Source: Anthropogastromicrobium aceti (GTDB lineage Bacteria; Bacillota; Clostridia; Lachnospirales; Lachnospiraceae). From it: 64,000 nt of DNA. This document shows positions 15,452 through 24,037 of the stretch, piece after piece. The stretch lies in NCBI RefSeq assembly GCF_025567095.1, contig NZ_JAOQJH010000008.1; one strand, written 5' to 3'. Each line of letters opens with the position of its first letter. Positions within the stretch are counted from its first letter, which is position 1. A program made the translations under genes and the position numbers. Under the pieces are notes generated by a model. The model worked only from the letters and a program-made list of their open reading frames with translations, ran no database searches and was not told where the DNA came from.

Positions 15452-17290
15452 ATGTGTGGAATTGTTGGTTATACTGGACATCTTCAGGCCGCTCCTATTC
15501 TTTTGGACGGTCTGTCAAAACTGGAGTATCGAGGCTACGATTCAGCAGGACTTGCTGTTCGCAACGGAGAAAAGAAAACTGAGATTGTTAAGGCGAAGGG
15601 ACGATTAAAATCCCTTGCAGAAAAGACGGATAACGGTAATGCGCTTGTTGGTACATGCGGCATTGGTCATACCAGATGGGCAACGCACGGTGAACCGAGT
15701 GAGACTAATGCACATCCGCATATGTCAGATGATGGCAATGTGATTGGTGTTCACAATGGTATTATTGAAAATTATCAGGAGTTAAAGGAAAAGCTTATTC
15801 GCAAGGGTTACAGCTTTTATTCATCTACTGATACTGAGGTTGCAGTTAAGCTTATTGATTATTATTATAAGAAGTACGAGCACACACCAGTAGACGCGAT
15901 CAATCACGCACTTGTGCGTATTCGCGGTTCATATGCACTTGCTATGATGTTTGAAGATTATCCGGGCGAGATTTATGTGGCAAGAAAAGACAGCCCGATG
16001 ATTCTTGGTGTGACAGATGGCGACTGCTTTGTGGCATCTGATGTTCCGGCAATTCTTAAATACACACGTACTGTCTATTATATTGGCAATCTGGAAATGG
16101 CACGTATGGCAGATGGTGCGATCACCTTTTACAATTTGGATGGTGATGAGATTGAGAAGCAGCCTACACAGATCGAGTGGGATGCAGAGGCAGCTGAGAA
16201 AGCTGGCTTTGAACACTTTATGATTAAGGAGATTCATGAGCAGCCAAAGGCAGTTCATGACACCATCAATTCAGTTGTAAAGGATGGCGCTATTGATTTG
16301 TCTGATGTTGGACTGACAGAGGAGCAGATTAAAAATATCAGCCAGATTTATATTGTTGCATGTGGCTCTGCTTATCATGTTGGAGTAGCATGTCAGTATG
16401 TCTTTGAAGATCTGGCAGAGATTCCAGTTCGTGTGGAGCTTGCATCTGAGTTTCGTTACCGCAAAATGGTGCTTGATCCAAATGGCCTTGTAATAATTGT
16501 CAGTCAGTCAGGAGAGACGGCAGATAGTCTTGCTGCGCTTCGTCTGGCAAAGAAAAAGGGCGTGAAGACGCTTGGTATTGTCAACGTGGTGGGAAGCTCT
16601 ATTGCTAGAGAGGCAGACAATGTTTTCTATACGCTTGCAGGACCAGAGATTGCAGTAGCAACGACAAAGGCATACAGCACACAGCTTATTGCAGGATATT
16701 GTCTGGCTGTTCAGTTTGCAAAGGTCAGAGGAAGCATTGATGATACACAGTATGCGCACTTAATTGATGAGATGCAGCAGCTTCCAGATAAGATCGCAAA
16801 GATCTTAGAGGATAAGGAACGCATTCAGTGGTTTGCGGCAAAACAGGCAAATGCAAGTGATATTTTCTTTATCGGCAGAGGAATTGATTATGCAATCAGC
16901 CTTGAGGGCAGTCTTAAGATGAAGGAGATAAGCTACATCCACTCTGAGGCCTATGCGGCAGGTGAATTAAAGCATGGAACTATAAGTCTTATTGAGGATG
17001 GAACTCTTGTAATTGGTGTTTTAACTCAGTCAGAGCTTTATGAGAAAACAGTTTCCAATATGGTAGAGTGCAAGAGCCGCGGTGCCTATTTGATGGGACT
17101 GACAACATATGGAAATTATAACATTGAAGATACTGTATCCTTTACTGTATATATTCCAAAGACGGACGAACACTTTGCAACGAGTCTTGCAGTTATTCCA
17201 CTGCAGCTTATGGGCTACTATGTCAGTGTAGCAAAGGGACTTGATGTAGATAAGCCGAGAAACTTAGCAAAGAGTGTTACGGTTGAGTAA
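15452..17290 (+). CDS. glmS: Glutamine-fructose-6-phosphate aminotransferase
   Basis: 612 residues, standard length. It forms glucosamine-6-phosphate, the first step to UDP-GlcNAc. C2 of MCGIVGY is the N-terminal nucleophile of the glutaminase domain (residues 2-~220), and two SIS domains follow (~290-430 with SQSGETADSL; ~460-600). It ends KSVTVE. GAGGAGAG precedes the ATG. The gap to loaP is only 21 bp, so there is no room for the glmS ribozyme found in many Firmicutes. A strong terminator follows. Confidence 0.96.
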   Translation: MCGIVGYTGHLQAAPILLDGLSKLEYRGYDSAGLAVRNGEKKTEIVKAKGRLKSLAEKTDNGNALVGTCGIGHTRWATHGEPSETNAHPHMSDDGNVIGVHNGIIENYQELKEKLIRKGYSFYSSTDTEVAVKLIDYYYKKYEHTPVDAINHALVRIRGSYALAMMFEDYPGEIYVARKDSPMILGVTDGDCFVASDVPAILKYTRTVYYIGNLEMARMADGAITFYNLDGDEIEKQPTQIEWDAEAAEKAGFEHFMIKEIHEQPKAVHDTINSVVKDGAIDLSDVGLTEEQIKNISQIYIVACGSAYHVGVACQYVFEDLAEIPVRVELASEFRYRKMVLDPNGLVIIVSQSGETADSLAALRLAKKKGVKTLGIVNVVGSSIAREADNVFYTLAGPEIAVATTKAYSTQLIAGYCLAVQFAKVRGSIDDTQYAHLIDEMQQLPDKIAKILEDKERIQWFAAKQANASDIFFIGRGIDYAISLEGSLKMKEISYIHSEAYAAGELKHGTISLIEDGTLVIGVLTQSELYEKTVSNMVECKSRGAYLMGLTTYGNYNIEDTVSFTVYIPKTDEHFATSLAVIPLQLMGYYVSVAKGLDVDKPRNLAKSVTVE

Positions 17291-17328
17291 ACAAGAAGTG
17301 ATAAAAAAAATAAATAAGAATACATAAG

Positions 17329-17371
17329 AAAAATGGCGGCACGAAAAAGTGGATTTCGTGCCGCCATTTTT
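17329..17371 (+). terminator. Intrinsic terminator after glmS
   Basis: An 18-bp perfect stem: AAAAATGGCGGCACGAAA (17329-17346), 7-nt loop, TTTCGTGCCGCCATTTTT (17354-17371). The run of A on one side and T on the other makes it suited to both directions. Confidence 0.9.
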
Positions 17372-17400
17372 CAATAATAGTGTTTGGAAAGGAGTATTTT

Positions 17401-18366
17401 GTGAGCAGACAGAAAAAGGAATTTGAAGAATACGAAATAAATGAATCTTGTAAAACAGAAGAAAGAGATAATCCCTATGGCTTTAAGAGAAAGTCGAAGG
17501 AGGAGCGGCCTGTACTAGCAATTTGCTATGATTTTGATAAGACATTATCGCCGGATGATATGCAAGCACAGGGCTATATTCAGTCTGTAAATTATCATGT
17601 GGACCGTTTCTGGGCAGAGTCAAACGAAATGGCAAGAGCAAACGGTATGGATTCAAATCTTGCCTATATGTATAAGATGGTTCGTGAGGCGAAAGGTCAT
17701 TTTGATTTGAGCCGCAATGCACTTGAGGAGTATGGTTCAAAGGTAGAATTGTTTCCTGGTGTAGATGAGTGGTTTGAGCGCGTGCGCCAGTATGGCGATA
17801 AAAATGGAGTGATTATAGAGCATTATATTATTTCTTCAGGTTTAAAGGAGATGATAGAGGGAACTAAGATTGCAAAGCGCGGCTCCTTTGAAGAGATTTA
17901 TGCGAGTGCCTTTTATTATGATGAAAATGGTGTGGCAATTTGGCCGGCACAGGCAGTAAATTATACGAGCAAAACACAGTTTTTATTTCGCATAGAAAAG
18001 GGAATACTTGATGTAAATGATACTGCAGTAAATGACTATTTTCCGGCAGACAAGATGCGAGTACCATTTAGAAATATTGTCTATATTGGTGACAGCGATA
18101 CGGATATTCCAAGCATGAAGCTTGTAAACACATATGGCGGTCATGCAATTGGCGTGTACAATCCTGTCACGGGCAATAAAGAAAAAGTCTATCGTATGAT
18201 GCGTGATAACAGAATACGTTATTTTGCCCCGGCAGATTACAGAAAAGGTCAGCAGCTTGAGCAGTTGATTCAGACGATTATTGACAAGACTGCAGCTTAT
18301 GAGAAGTTAGAGGCACTTCATATAGATGGATTAAAGGAAATGAAAGATAAAAATAAGTCAAAATAG
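17401..18366 (+). CDS. HAD-superfamily phosphatase
   Basis: 321 residues. HAD motif I CYDFDKTLS gives nucleophile D44 and acid D46. A conserved serine (IISSG) and lysine form motif II, and YIGDSDTD (D231 region) is motif III. A helical cap (~residues 60-130) lies between. The reaction is probably hydrolysis of a small phosphorylated metabolite; the substrate is unknown. GGAAAGGAG at 17386-17394 points to a GTG start at 17401. Its N-terminal ~35 residues are charged and likely disordered. It stands alone between a terminator and the PTS promoter. Confidence 0.8.
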   Translation: MSRQKKEFEEYEINESCKTEERDNPYGFKRKSKEERPVLAICYDFDKTLSPDDMQAQGYIQSVNYHVDRFWAESNEMARANGMDSNLAYMYKMVREAKGHFDLSRNALEEYGSKVELFPGVDEWFERVRQYGDKNGVIIEHYIISSGLKEMIEGTKIAKRGSFEEIYASAFYYDENGVAIWPAQAVNYTSKTQFLFRIEKGILDVNDTAVNDYFPADKMRVPFRNIVYIGDSDTDIPSMKLVNTYGGHAIGVYNPVTGNKEKVYRMMRDNRIRYFAPADYRKGQQLEQLIQTIIDKTAAYEKLEALHIDGLKEMKDKNKSK

Positions 18367-18399
18367 TACATAAAAATGGGAAAAATAACGATAAAACTG

Positions 18400-18490
18400 T
18401 TGATAAAACAGAAACTAGTGGTTAAAATATATATAAATGCTGAGGAAAGAACGTGCGAAAATTATGCAAAATACCATTTAATAAATGGTA
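18400..18490 (+). promoter_or_regulatory. Promoter and leader hairpin of the PTS genes
   Basis: TTGATA (18400-18405), 17 bp, TAAAAT (18423-18428). The leader contains a perfect hairpin TACCATTT-AAT-AAATGGTA at 18472-18490, about 50 bp before the start codon. It could be an antiterminator or operator, but it does not resemble the known RAT sequence closely enough to name. Confidence 0.55.
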
Positions 18491-18541
18491 ACTGCGGAAT
18501 ACAAACGTAAACATTTTTTGGTGAAAAGAAAAGGAGACGTT

Positions 18542-19021
18542 ATGTTCAAATTTTTTAAGGGAAAAGAAAAGGGAAATGTGCTTTATGCACCTTGCAAAGG
18601 AAAAGTAGTTCCTTTGACAGAGGTTCCAGATCCAACTTTTTCTGAAAAGTTATTGGGAGACGGCTTTGCAGTGATCCCAACCGAGGGAAAAGTGTATGCA
18701 CCGGCAGATGCTGAAGTGACCATGGTATTTGATACACTTCATGCAATTACGCTGACTAGCAGCCAGGGAGCTGAAATCTTAATTCATATCGGATTGGATA
18801 CTGTTACACTTAAGGGCGCACCGTTTACCGCGCATGTTGCAGCTGGTGACAAGGTGAAGAAGGGTGATCTTTTGATGGACGTAGATCTGGATAAGATTAA
18901 AGAGGCTGGATTAAATACAATTACACCAGTTTTAATCTGCAATACAGATGATTATGAAAAGATCAGTCTTCAAAAGGAAGGCGATGTCTTACTAGATGAG
19001 GCAGTTTTAAAAATCTCATGA
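18542..19021 (+). CDS. PTS sugar transporter subunit IIA (glucose/GlcNAc type)
   Basis: 159 residues, a free-standing glucose-family EIIA. It takes phosphate from HPr on a histidine and passes it to EIIB. The phosphorylated histidine is H82 in AEILIHIGLDTVTL, with the second active-site histidine H67 (DTLHAIT). The GDGFAVIP and EGKVYAPADAEV strands are typical. The ATG at 18542 has AAGGAGA before it; the upstream extension lacks a site. It is 49 bp before the IICB gene, which has no IIA domain of its own. Confidence 0.92.
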   Translation: MFKFFKGKEKGNVLYAPCKGKVVPLTEVPDPTFSEKLLGDGFAVIPTEGKVYAPADAEVTMVFDTLHAITLTSSQGAEILIHIGLDTVTLKGAPFTAHVAAGDKVKKGDLLMDVDLDKIKEAGLNTITPVLICNTDDYEKISLQKEGDVLLDEAVLKIS

Positions 19022-19070
19022 AACTGATTGGAGTGATTCAATTAAGTATAATTTAAAGGAGGAGAAATAT

Positions 19071-20543
19071 ATGAAATTTCTTCAAAAACTAGGTAAAGCA
19101 TTAATGCTTCCAGTAGCAGTGCTGCCAATCTGTGGTATTCTCATGGGCATCGGTTATTATTTATGTCCGGCGACGATGCAGGGAGGAGAAGTCGAGGGTA
19201 TAAAAAACTTGATCGGATTCTTCTTGGTAAAGGCAGGATCAGCTCTTATTGAAAACATGGCAATTCTTTTCGCAATCGGTGTTGGTGTCGGTATGTCAGA
19301 AAAGAACGACGGAACCGGTGGAATCGCCGCTCTGGCATCTTGGCTTATGATCACAACACTTCTTTCTACTGGTGTTGTTACCACATTGATTCCGTCAATT
19401 GCAGACAATGCAACTAAGACACTTGCATTCAATAAGATTGCAAATCCATTTATCGGAATCCTTTCTGGTGTTATCGGATCTTCTTGCTACAACAAGTTCA
19501 AGAACACTAAGCTTCCGAACTGGCTGGCATTCTTCAGCGGCAAGCGTTGTGTTGCTATTATTGCTGGTTTAGTTTCTATCGTTGTATCTGCTGTTTTATT
19601 ATTTGTATGGCCATTGCTGTTCGGAGCACTTGTTGCACTTGGCGATGCAGTTGCAGGTATGGGTGTTGTGGGTGCTGGTATCTACGCATTCTTAAACCGT
19701 CTGTTGATCCCAACTGGATTACATCACGCATTAAACAACGTATTCTGGTTTGATACTATTGGTCTTGGTGATTTGCAGCACTTCTGGGCAGGTGAGACAT
19801 CTGCAGATGTAACATGGAGCCTTGGAATGTATATGTCAGGCTTCTTCCCATGTATGATGTTCGGTATTCCTGGTGCAGCACTTGCAATGATTCAGTGTGC
19901 AAAGCCGGCAAAGAAGAAGATCGCAATCGGACTTGTTGCTTCTGCAGCAGTTTGTTCATTTGTCTGCGGCGTTACTGAGCCGTTCGAATTTGGATTTATG
20001 TTCCTTGCACCTGGTCTGTATGTAATTTATGCATTACTTTATGGTATCTTCACAATTATTACTGTTGCGCTTGGCTTCCGTGCAGGATTCAGTTTCTCAG
20101 CAGGTGCTACCGACCTTCTGTTCTCATCTACACTTCCGGCAGCGCAGAAGACAGTGCTGATCATTCCGCTTGGAATCGCAGCATTCGTTGTATTCTATTT
20201 TGTATTCCTCTTCGCAATCAAGAAGTTTGATTTAAAGACTCCTGGAAGAGAAGATGATGATGATCTTGAGGAAGAGAAGAAGGTTCAGTTAGCAAGTGAT
20301 GATTACACAGAAATCGCAAAGAAGATTCTTGCAGGCTGCGGCGGTAAGGGAAATATCGTAAGCATCGATAACTGTGTAACAAGACTTAGACTTGAAGTAA
20401 GAGATATGACTGCAGTAAATGATAAGGCAATCAAGGCTGCAGGTGTTGCAGGAGTAATCAAACCTGGAAAGACTTCCGTACAGGTAATTGTCGGAACAAA
20501 AGTTCAGTTTGTTGCTGATGCATTTTCAAAACTTTGCGAATAA
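19071..20543 (+). CDS. PTS transporter subunit IICB, N-acetylglucosamine/glucose family
   Basis: 490 residues. The membrane EIIC part (1-~385) has about ten hydrophobic helices and the family signature GVTEPFEFGFMF. A short acidic linker (EDDDDLEEEKK, ~401-411) leads to EIIB, whose phosphorylated cysteine is C435 in IDNCVTRLRL. NKFKNTKLPNWLAFFSGKR and GLHHALNNVFWFD resemble NagE/PtsG. GlcNAc is favoured over glucose because of the NagE-like text and glmS nearby, but specificity cannot be proved by eye. GGAGG precedes the start. It forms a two-gene operon with IIA. Confidence 0.85.
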   Translation: MKFLQKLGKALMLPVAVLPICGILMGIGYYLCPATMQGGEVEGIKNLIGFFLVKAGSALIENMAILFAIGVGVGMSEKNDGTGGIAALASWLMITTLLSTGVVTTLIPSIADNATKTLAFNKIANPFIGILSGVIGSSCYNKFKNTKLPNWLAFFSGKRCVAIIAGLVSIVVSAVLLFVWPLLFGALVALGDAVAGMGVVGAGIYAFLNRLLIPTGLHHALNNVFWFDTIGLGDLQHFWAGETSADVTWSLGMYMSGFFPCMMFGIPGAALAMIQCAKPAKKKIAIGLVASAAVCSFVCGVTEPFEFGFMFLAPGLYVIYALLYGIFTIITVALGFRAGFSFSAGATDLLFSSTLPAAQKTVLIIPLGIAAFVVFYFVFLFAIKKFDLKTPGREDDDDLEEEKKVQLASDDYTEIAKKILAGCGGKGNIVSIDNCVTRLRLEVRDMTAVNDKAIKAAGVAGVIKPGKTSVQVIVGTKVQFVADAFSKLCE

Positions 20544-20565
20544 GTTCTAAATAGTATTTAAAGCA

Positions 20566-20598
20566 GGGCATGACTCGATTAGGGTTGTGCCCTTTTTT
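20566..20598 (+). terminator. Intrinsic terminator after PTS operon
   Basis: GGGCA (20566-20570) pairs with the TGCCC end at 20588-20592, with an extended imperfect stem between, followed immediately by TTTTTT (20593-20598). Confidence 0.85.
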
Positions 20599-20611
20599 AA
20601 TGTGAAGGAAA

Positions 20612-20641
20612 TTGACAAAACACCATGTGACCGAGTATACT
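20612..20641 (+). promoter_or_regulatory. Promoter of hybrid kinase gene
   Basis: TTGACA (20612-20617), 18 bp, TATACT (20636-20641), 37 bp before the start codon. Confidence 0.7.
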
Positions 20642-20678
20642 TAGAACGAAAAAGGTATTAGATCATGAGGAAAGACTG

Positions 20679-23525
20679 ATGAAAAAGATGACTATGAAAA
20701 AATATGTAGTTACTGTATGCCAAGAAGTCAAATATATGATTGTATGTGCAGCCTTGCTGCTAGCTTTTTTTACAACGGTAAATGCAGCTGAAAAAGAGGC
20801 ACCAGAAAAAATAATTCGCGTGGGCGCACTTGGGGATACATTTAATTATGTAACTGAAAAGGGGATGCGAAAGGGGTATAGTTATGAACTGCTGGAGACG
20901 CTGGCAGGCTATACTGGGTGGAAATTTGAGTATGTAGCCTGTAATTGGACAGATTGCTTTGAAAAACTCCAAAATGGTGAAATAGACATTTTGGGAGATA
21001 TTGCCTATACAGAGGAACGCACAGATAGGATGCTGTTTTCAGACGTACCTATGGGTGTAGAGAAATATTATCTGTATGCAGATTTTTCAAGTGACGATAT
21101 TTCTTCTACTGATTTTAAGACATTGAATGGAAAGCGTATTGGTGTCCTTATAGGTGCAAAGCCAGAAGTGATGCTGAAAGAATGGGAGTTAAAAAATAAA
21201 CTTAAAACAATACATGTGAATATAGAAAGTAAAGAAGATGCACTGGCAAAACTGGAAAATGGAGAAATTGACTGTTTTGTTTCGTTGGATGGATCATTTT
21301 GGGCTGATAAAAATGTCTCGATTATTACACGAATTGGCAAATCAAATATTTATTTTGCAATTAATAAGGATCATCCAGAGATAAAAAAAGATCTTGAGCT
21401 TGCAATGCGTCAGTTAGAGGAGGATCGTCCATTTTATCTGTCAGATTTGTACAAGCAATATTTTTCGTCTGATTATACACCTGTTCTTTCATCTGAGGAA
21501 AAATCATGGCTGAAAGAACATGGTGCAATTCGAATGGGATTTTTAGCCAATGATGTCGGCGCGAGCGTTATAGATCCGTCAAGTGGGAAAGTTACTGGTG
21601 CAATCACTGATTATATTCAGTATGCAGTAGAATGTCTTGGAAAACAAGATCTGACATTTACGCTTATGGGATATGACAGCTATGAAGAAGAGATAGAAGC
21701 GCTAAAGAAAAATGAGATTGATATGATTTTTCATTTCAATCAGCATCCAAATGCGATGGAGAAATATCATTTCGCATGTACAAATACAACGTGGACATAT
21801 AATTTGATAGCAGTCACGAATAAGCCTCATTTTAATGAAAATGATGAAAACCGTGTTGCAATTTCAAAAGATAATATGTCTTTCAGAGAACATATTGAAT
21901 ATTATTATCCGCATTGGAAAATTTTAGAATATGATACAGACAAAGAGATGGCAGAAGCTGTGAATTCTGGAGAGGCCGATTTCTTTATAACTGGTGTCAC
22001 CCTTGCATCAAAATACAGCAGGGATCCAAGTTTTTACAGTGTGCCACTTTTATACTCGGAGAAAGCAGCCTTTGCAGTTAATAACGGAAATAAGAATTTA
22101 TTGACAATACTAAATAAAACGCTTAATGCTATGCCAAACAATATGCTTACGAGCTCACTTGCCATGTATGAGAACAATTCAAGAAAAATAACATTGGGAG
22201 ATTATATAAAACACAATCTGTTAAAAGTATCTATTGTAAGTGTCGTTACTGTTTTATGTGTTATGACTGTGATTCTTGTGCTTTTAAGAAAGGCAAGAAA
22301 GGCCGAGGCTATTGCAACGAGGGCAGCAATACACACACAGGAGCTTAATGAAAAGCTGCAGGTGGCAGTAGAAAAGGCTGAAAGTGCAAATAATGCAAAA
22401 TCGACGTTCCTTTTTAATATGTCGCATGATATAAGGACGCCAATGAATGCAATTATCGGATATGCAGATCTGGCATCTAGGCATATAGATGATGCAGAAA
22501 GACTTAAAAAATATATGAAAAATATTCAGTCATGCGGCCAGAATTTGCTGTCTCTTCTTAATGATGTGCTGGATCTTGCAAGAATTGAAAATAATAAAAC
22601 AGAAATGGAATATGTAATTTCAGATATCGGCGCAGATTTTGAAACATGGGTTATGATGTTTTTGAATCAGGCGGAAGAAAAGAAACAGACAATTACTAAG
22701 ACAAAGCATTTGCTTTATCCGTATGTTTACATGGATGTTTCTCATGTATCGGAGATTTTTATTAATATCATAAGCAATGCAATTAAGTACACTAATAATG
22801 GAGGTGTGATAAACTGTGATATTTCGCAGGCGCCTGGCAAGAAGAATGGCTGGTGTGATGTTATTATTACTGTAAAAGATAATGGAATTGGTATGTCAGA
22901 TCAGTTTTTAAAGCATATTTATGAACCATTTGAGCGAGAGCGCAATTCAACGATAAGCCGTGTAGAAGGAAGCGGCATTGGAATGGGTATAGTGAAAAGG
23001 CTTGTTGAGCTGATGGATGGCAGTGTTGATGTGCAAAGTAAAATTGGCGACGGCTCTACATTTACTGTAATTATCCCATGCAAAATTGCATCAAAAGAGG
23101 AATCAGTTGCAAAGCGGGATAAAGGAACTCATGATAAAGCAAACTTAGTTGGTGCGAGAATTTTGGTGGTAGAGGACAATGATATTAATGCAGAAATTGC
23201 AACGGAGCTTCTAGAAGAGGAAGGTTGCATTATAGAGAGGGCATGCAATGGTGTGGAGTGCATTGATATGCTTGAAAAGGCAGATAATTCATATTATGCG
23301 ATGATTCTTATGGATATTCAGATGCCTGTCATGAACGGCTATGATGCTACTAGGAAAATTCGCAGAATGAAAAATCAAAATAAGGCACAAATTCCTATCA
23401 TTGCAATGACAGCAAATGCCTTTACGGAGGATAGACAGATGGCGCTTGATGTAGGTATGAATGATCATGTCTCCAAGCCGATTGATATGAACATTCTTGT
23501 GCCGATCATGATGAGGTATGTGTAA
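20679..23525 (+). CDS. Hybrid sensor histidine kinase with two periplasmic-binding domains
   Basis: 948 residues. Residues ~17-37 form a signal or first membrane segment. Two tandem amino-acid-binding-protein-like domains (SBP_bac_3 type; ~44-265 starting IIRVGAL, ~280-505 starting AIRMGFL) face outside. A second membrane helix (~513-535) and a coiled coil follow. HisKA carries H583 (FNMSHDIRTPMNAIIGYADL). HATPase_c has NIISNAIKYT, DNGIGM and GSGIGMGIV. A C-terminal receiver has D879 (MILMDIQMP) and a late lysine (HVSKPID). It probably senses a small polar ligand such as an amino acid. No separate response regulator or DNA-binding output is adjacent. GAGGAAAG precedes the ATG. Confidence 0.9.
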   Translation: MKKMTMKKYVVTVCQEVKYMIVCAALLLAFFTTVNAAEKEAPEKIIRVGALGDTFNYVTEKGMRKGYSYELLETLAGYTGWKFEYVACNWTDCFEKLQNGEIDILGDIAYTEERTDRMLFSDVPMGVEKYYLYADFSSDDISSTDFKTLNGKRIGVLIGAKPEVMLKEWELKNKLKTIHVNIESKEDALAKLENGEIDCFVSLDGSFWADKNVSIITRIGKSNIYFAINKDHPEIKKDLELAMRQLEEDRPFYLSDLYKQYFSSDYTPVLSSEEKSWLKEHGAIRMGFLANDVGASVIDPSSGKVTGAITDYIQYAVECLGKQDLTFTLMGYDSYEEEIEALKKNEIDMIFHFNQHPNAMEKYHFACTNTTWTYNLIAVTNKPHFNENDENRVAISKDNMSFREHIEYYYPHWKILEYDTDKEMAEAVNSGEADFFITGVTLASKYSRDPSFYSVPLLYSEKAAFAVNNGNKNLLTILNKTLNAMPNNMLTSSLAMYENNSRKITLGDYIKHNLLKVSIVSVVTVLCVMTVILVLLRKARKAEAIATRAAIHTQELNEKLQVAVEKAESANNAKSTFLFNMSHDIRTPMNAIIGYADLASRHIDDAERLKKYMKNIQSCGQNLLSLLNDVLDLARIENNKTEMEYVISDIGADFETWVMMFLNQAEEKKQTITKTKHLLYPYVYMDVSHVSEIFINIISNAIKYTNNGGVINCDISQAPGKKNGWCDVIITVKDNGIGMSDQFLKHIYEPFERERNSTISRVEGSGIGMGIVKRLVELMDGSVDVQSKIGDGSTFTVIIPCKIASKEESVAKRDKGTHDKANLVGARILVVEDNDINAEIATELLEEEGCIIERACNGVECIDMLEKADNSYYAMILMDIQMPVMNGYDATRKIRRMKNQNKAQIPIIAMTANAFTEDRQMALDVGMNDHVSKPIDMNILVPIMMRYV

Positions 23526-23541
23526 CTATTCAGAGCCATGC

Positions 23542-23588
23542 AAAATTGCTTTCTGTGAATGCTTGCATTCAGATAGAATAGCAATTTT
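23542..23588 (+). terminator. Double-stem hairpin after hybrid kinase gene
   Basis: Outer arms AAAATTGCT (23542-23550) and AGCAATTTT (23580-23588), with an inner stem GAATGC-TT-GCATTC (23557-23570). The end of the outer arm supplies a short T-run. It is probably the terminator of the kinase gene. Confidence 0.6.
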
Positions 23589-23621
23589 ATACAAGTATTT
23601 ATAATATAAGAAGGGTGTCAT

Positions 23622-24011
23622 ATGGACGAGAAGCTTAAACAAAAATTAATTGAAGCTGTTAAGGCAGGCGATGAAAATCAGGCAAGTGAGCTTTTGTGGC
23701 AGCTTGTAATTGATTGCCAGAACTGTCCTTTTAAGACTGTGTCAGGTCTTCCATTTTCCTATACTATTAAACGTGGACGAAATGGAGAACTGACAAAAGA
23801 GTTATGGATTGACAGACGGGAGAATAGTAAGTCATTGGCGTGGAGCAGTATTAGACTGGCATTTTCAAATGCAATGAAAATAAAGAGTGCAGATCGCCCT
23901 AAAGCGCTTGGCGATATTCGCGGTGTTTCTTATATTTACCCTATGCTGTGGCGCTTTGGTGTGCTTGAGGTACCGCAAACAGCACATCAGCGTATGAATA
24001 CAGAACTGTAA
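23622..24011 (+). CDS. Conserved hypothetical protein upstream of uvrB
   Basis: 129 residues that I do not recognise. The N-terminal third is helical (EKLKQKLIEAVKAGDENQAS), then CQNCPFKTVSGLPFSY. The middle has KRGRNGELTKELWIDRRENSKSLAWSSIRLAF and the end has RPKALGDIRGVSYIYPMLWRFGVLEVP. The short CxxC is a lone pair, so a zinc site is uncertain. There is no signal peptide. It has its own leader after a hairpin and ends 26 bp before uvrB, so the two are probably cotranscribed. A DNA-damage or nucleic-acid role would be a guess. Confidence 0.6.
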   Translation: MDEKLKQKLIEAVKAGDENQASELLWQLVIDCQNCPFKTVSGLPFSYTIKRGRNGELTKELWIDRRENSKSLAWSSIRLAFSNAMKIKSADRPKALGDIRGVSYIYPMLWRFGVLEVPQTAHQRMNTEL

Positions 24012-24037
24012 AAATAATGTACGATGGAGGAGGGAAT

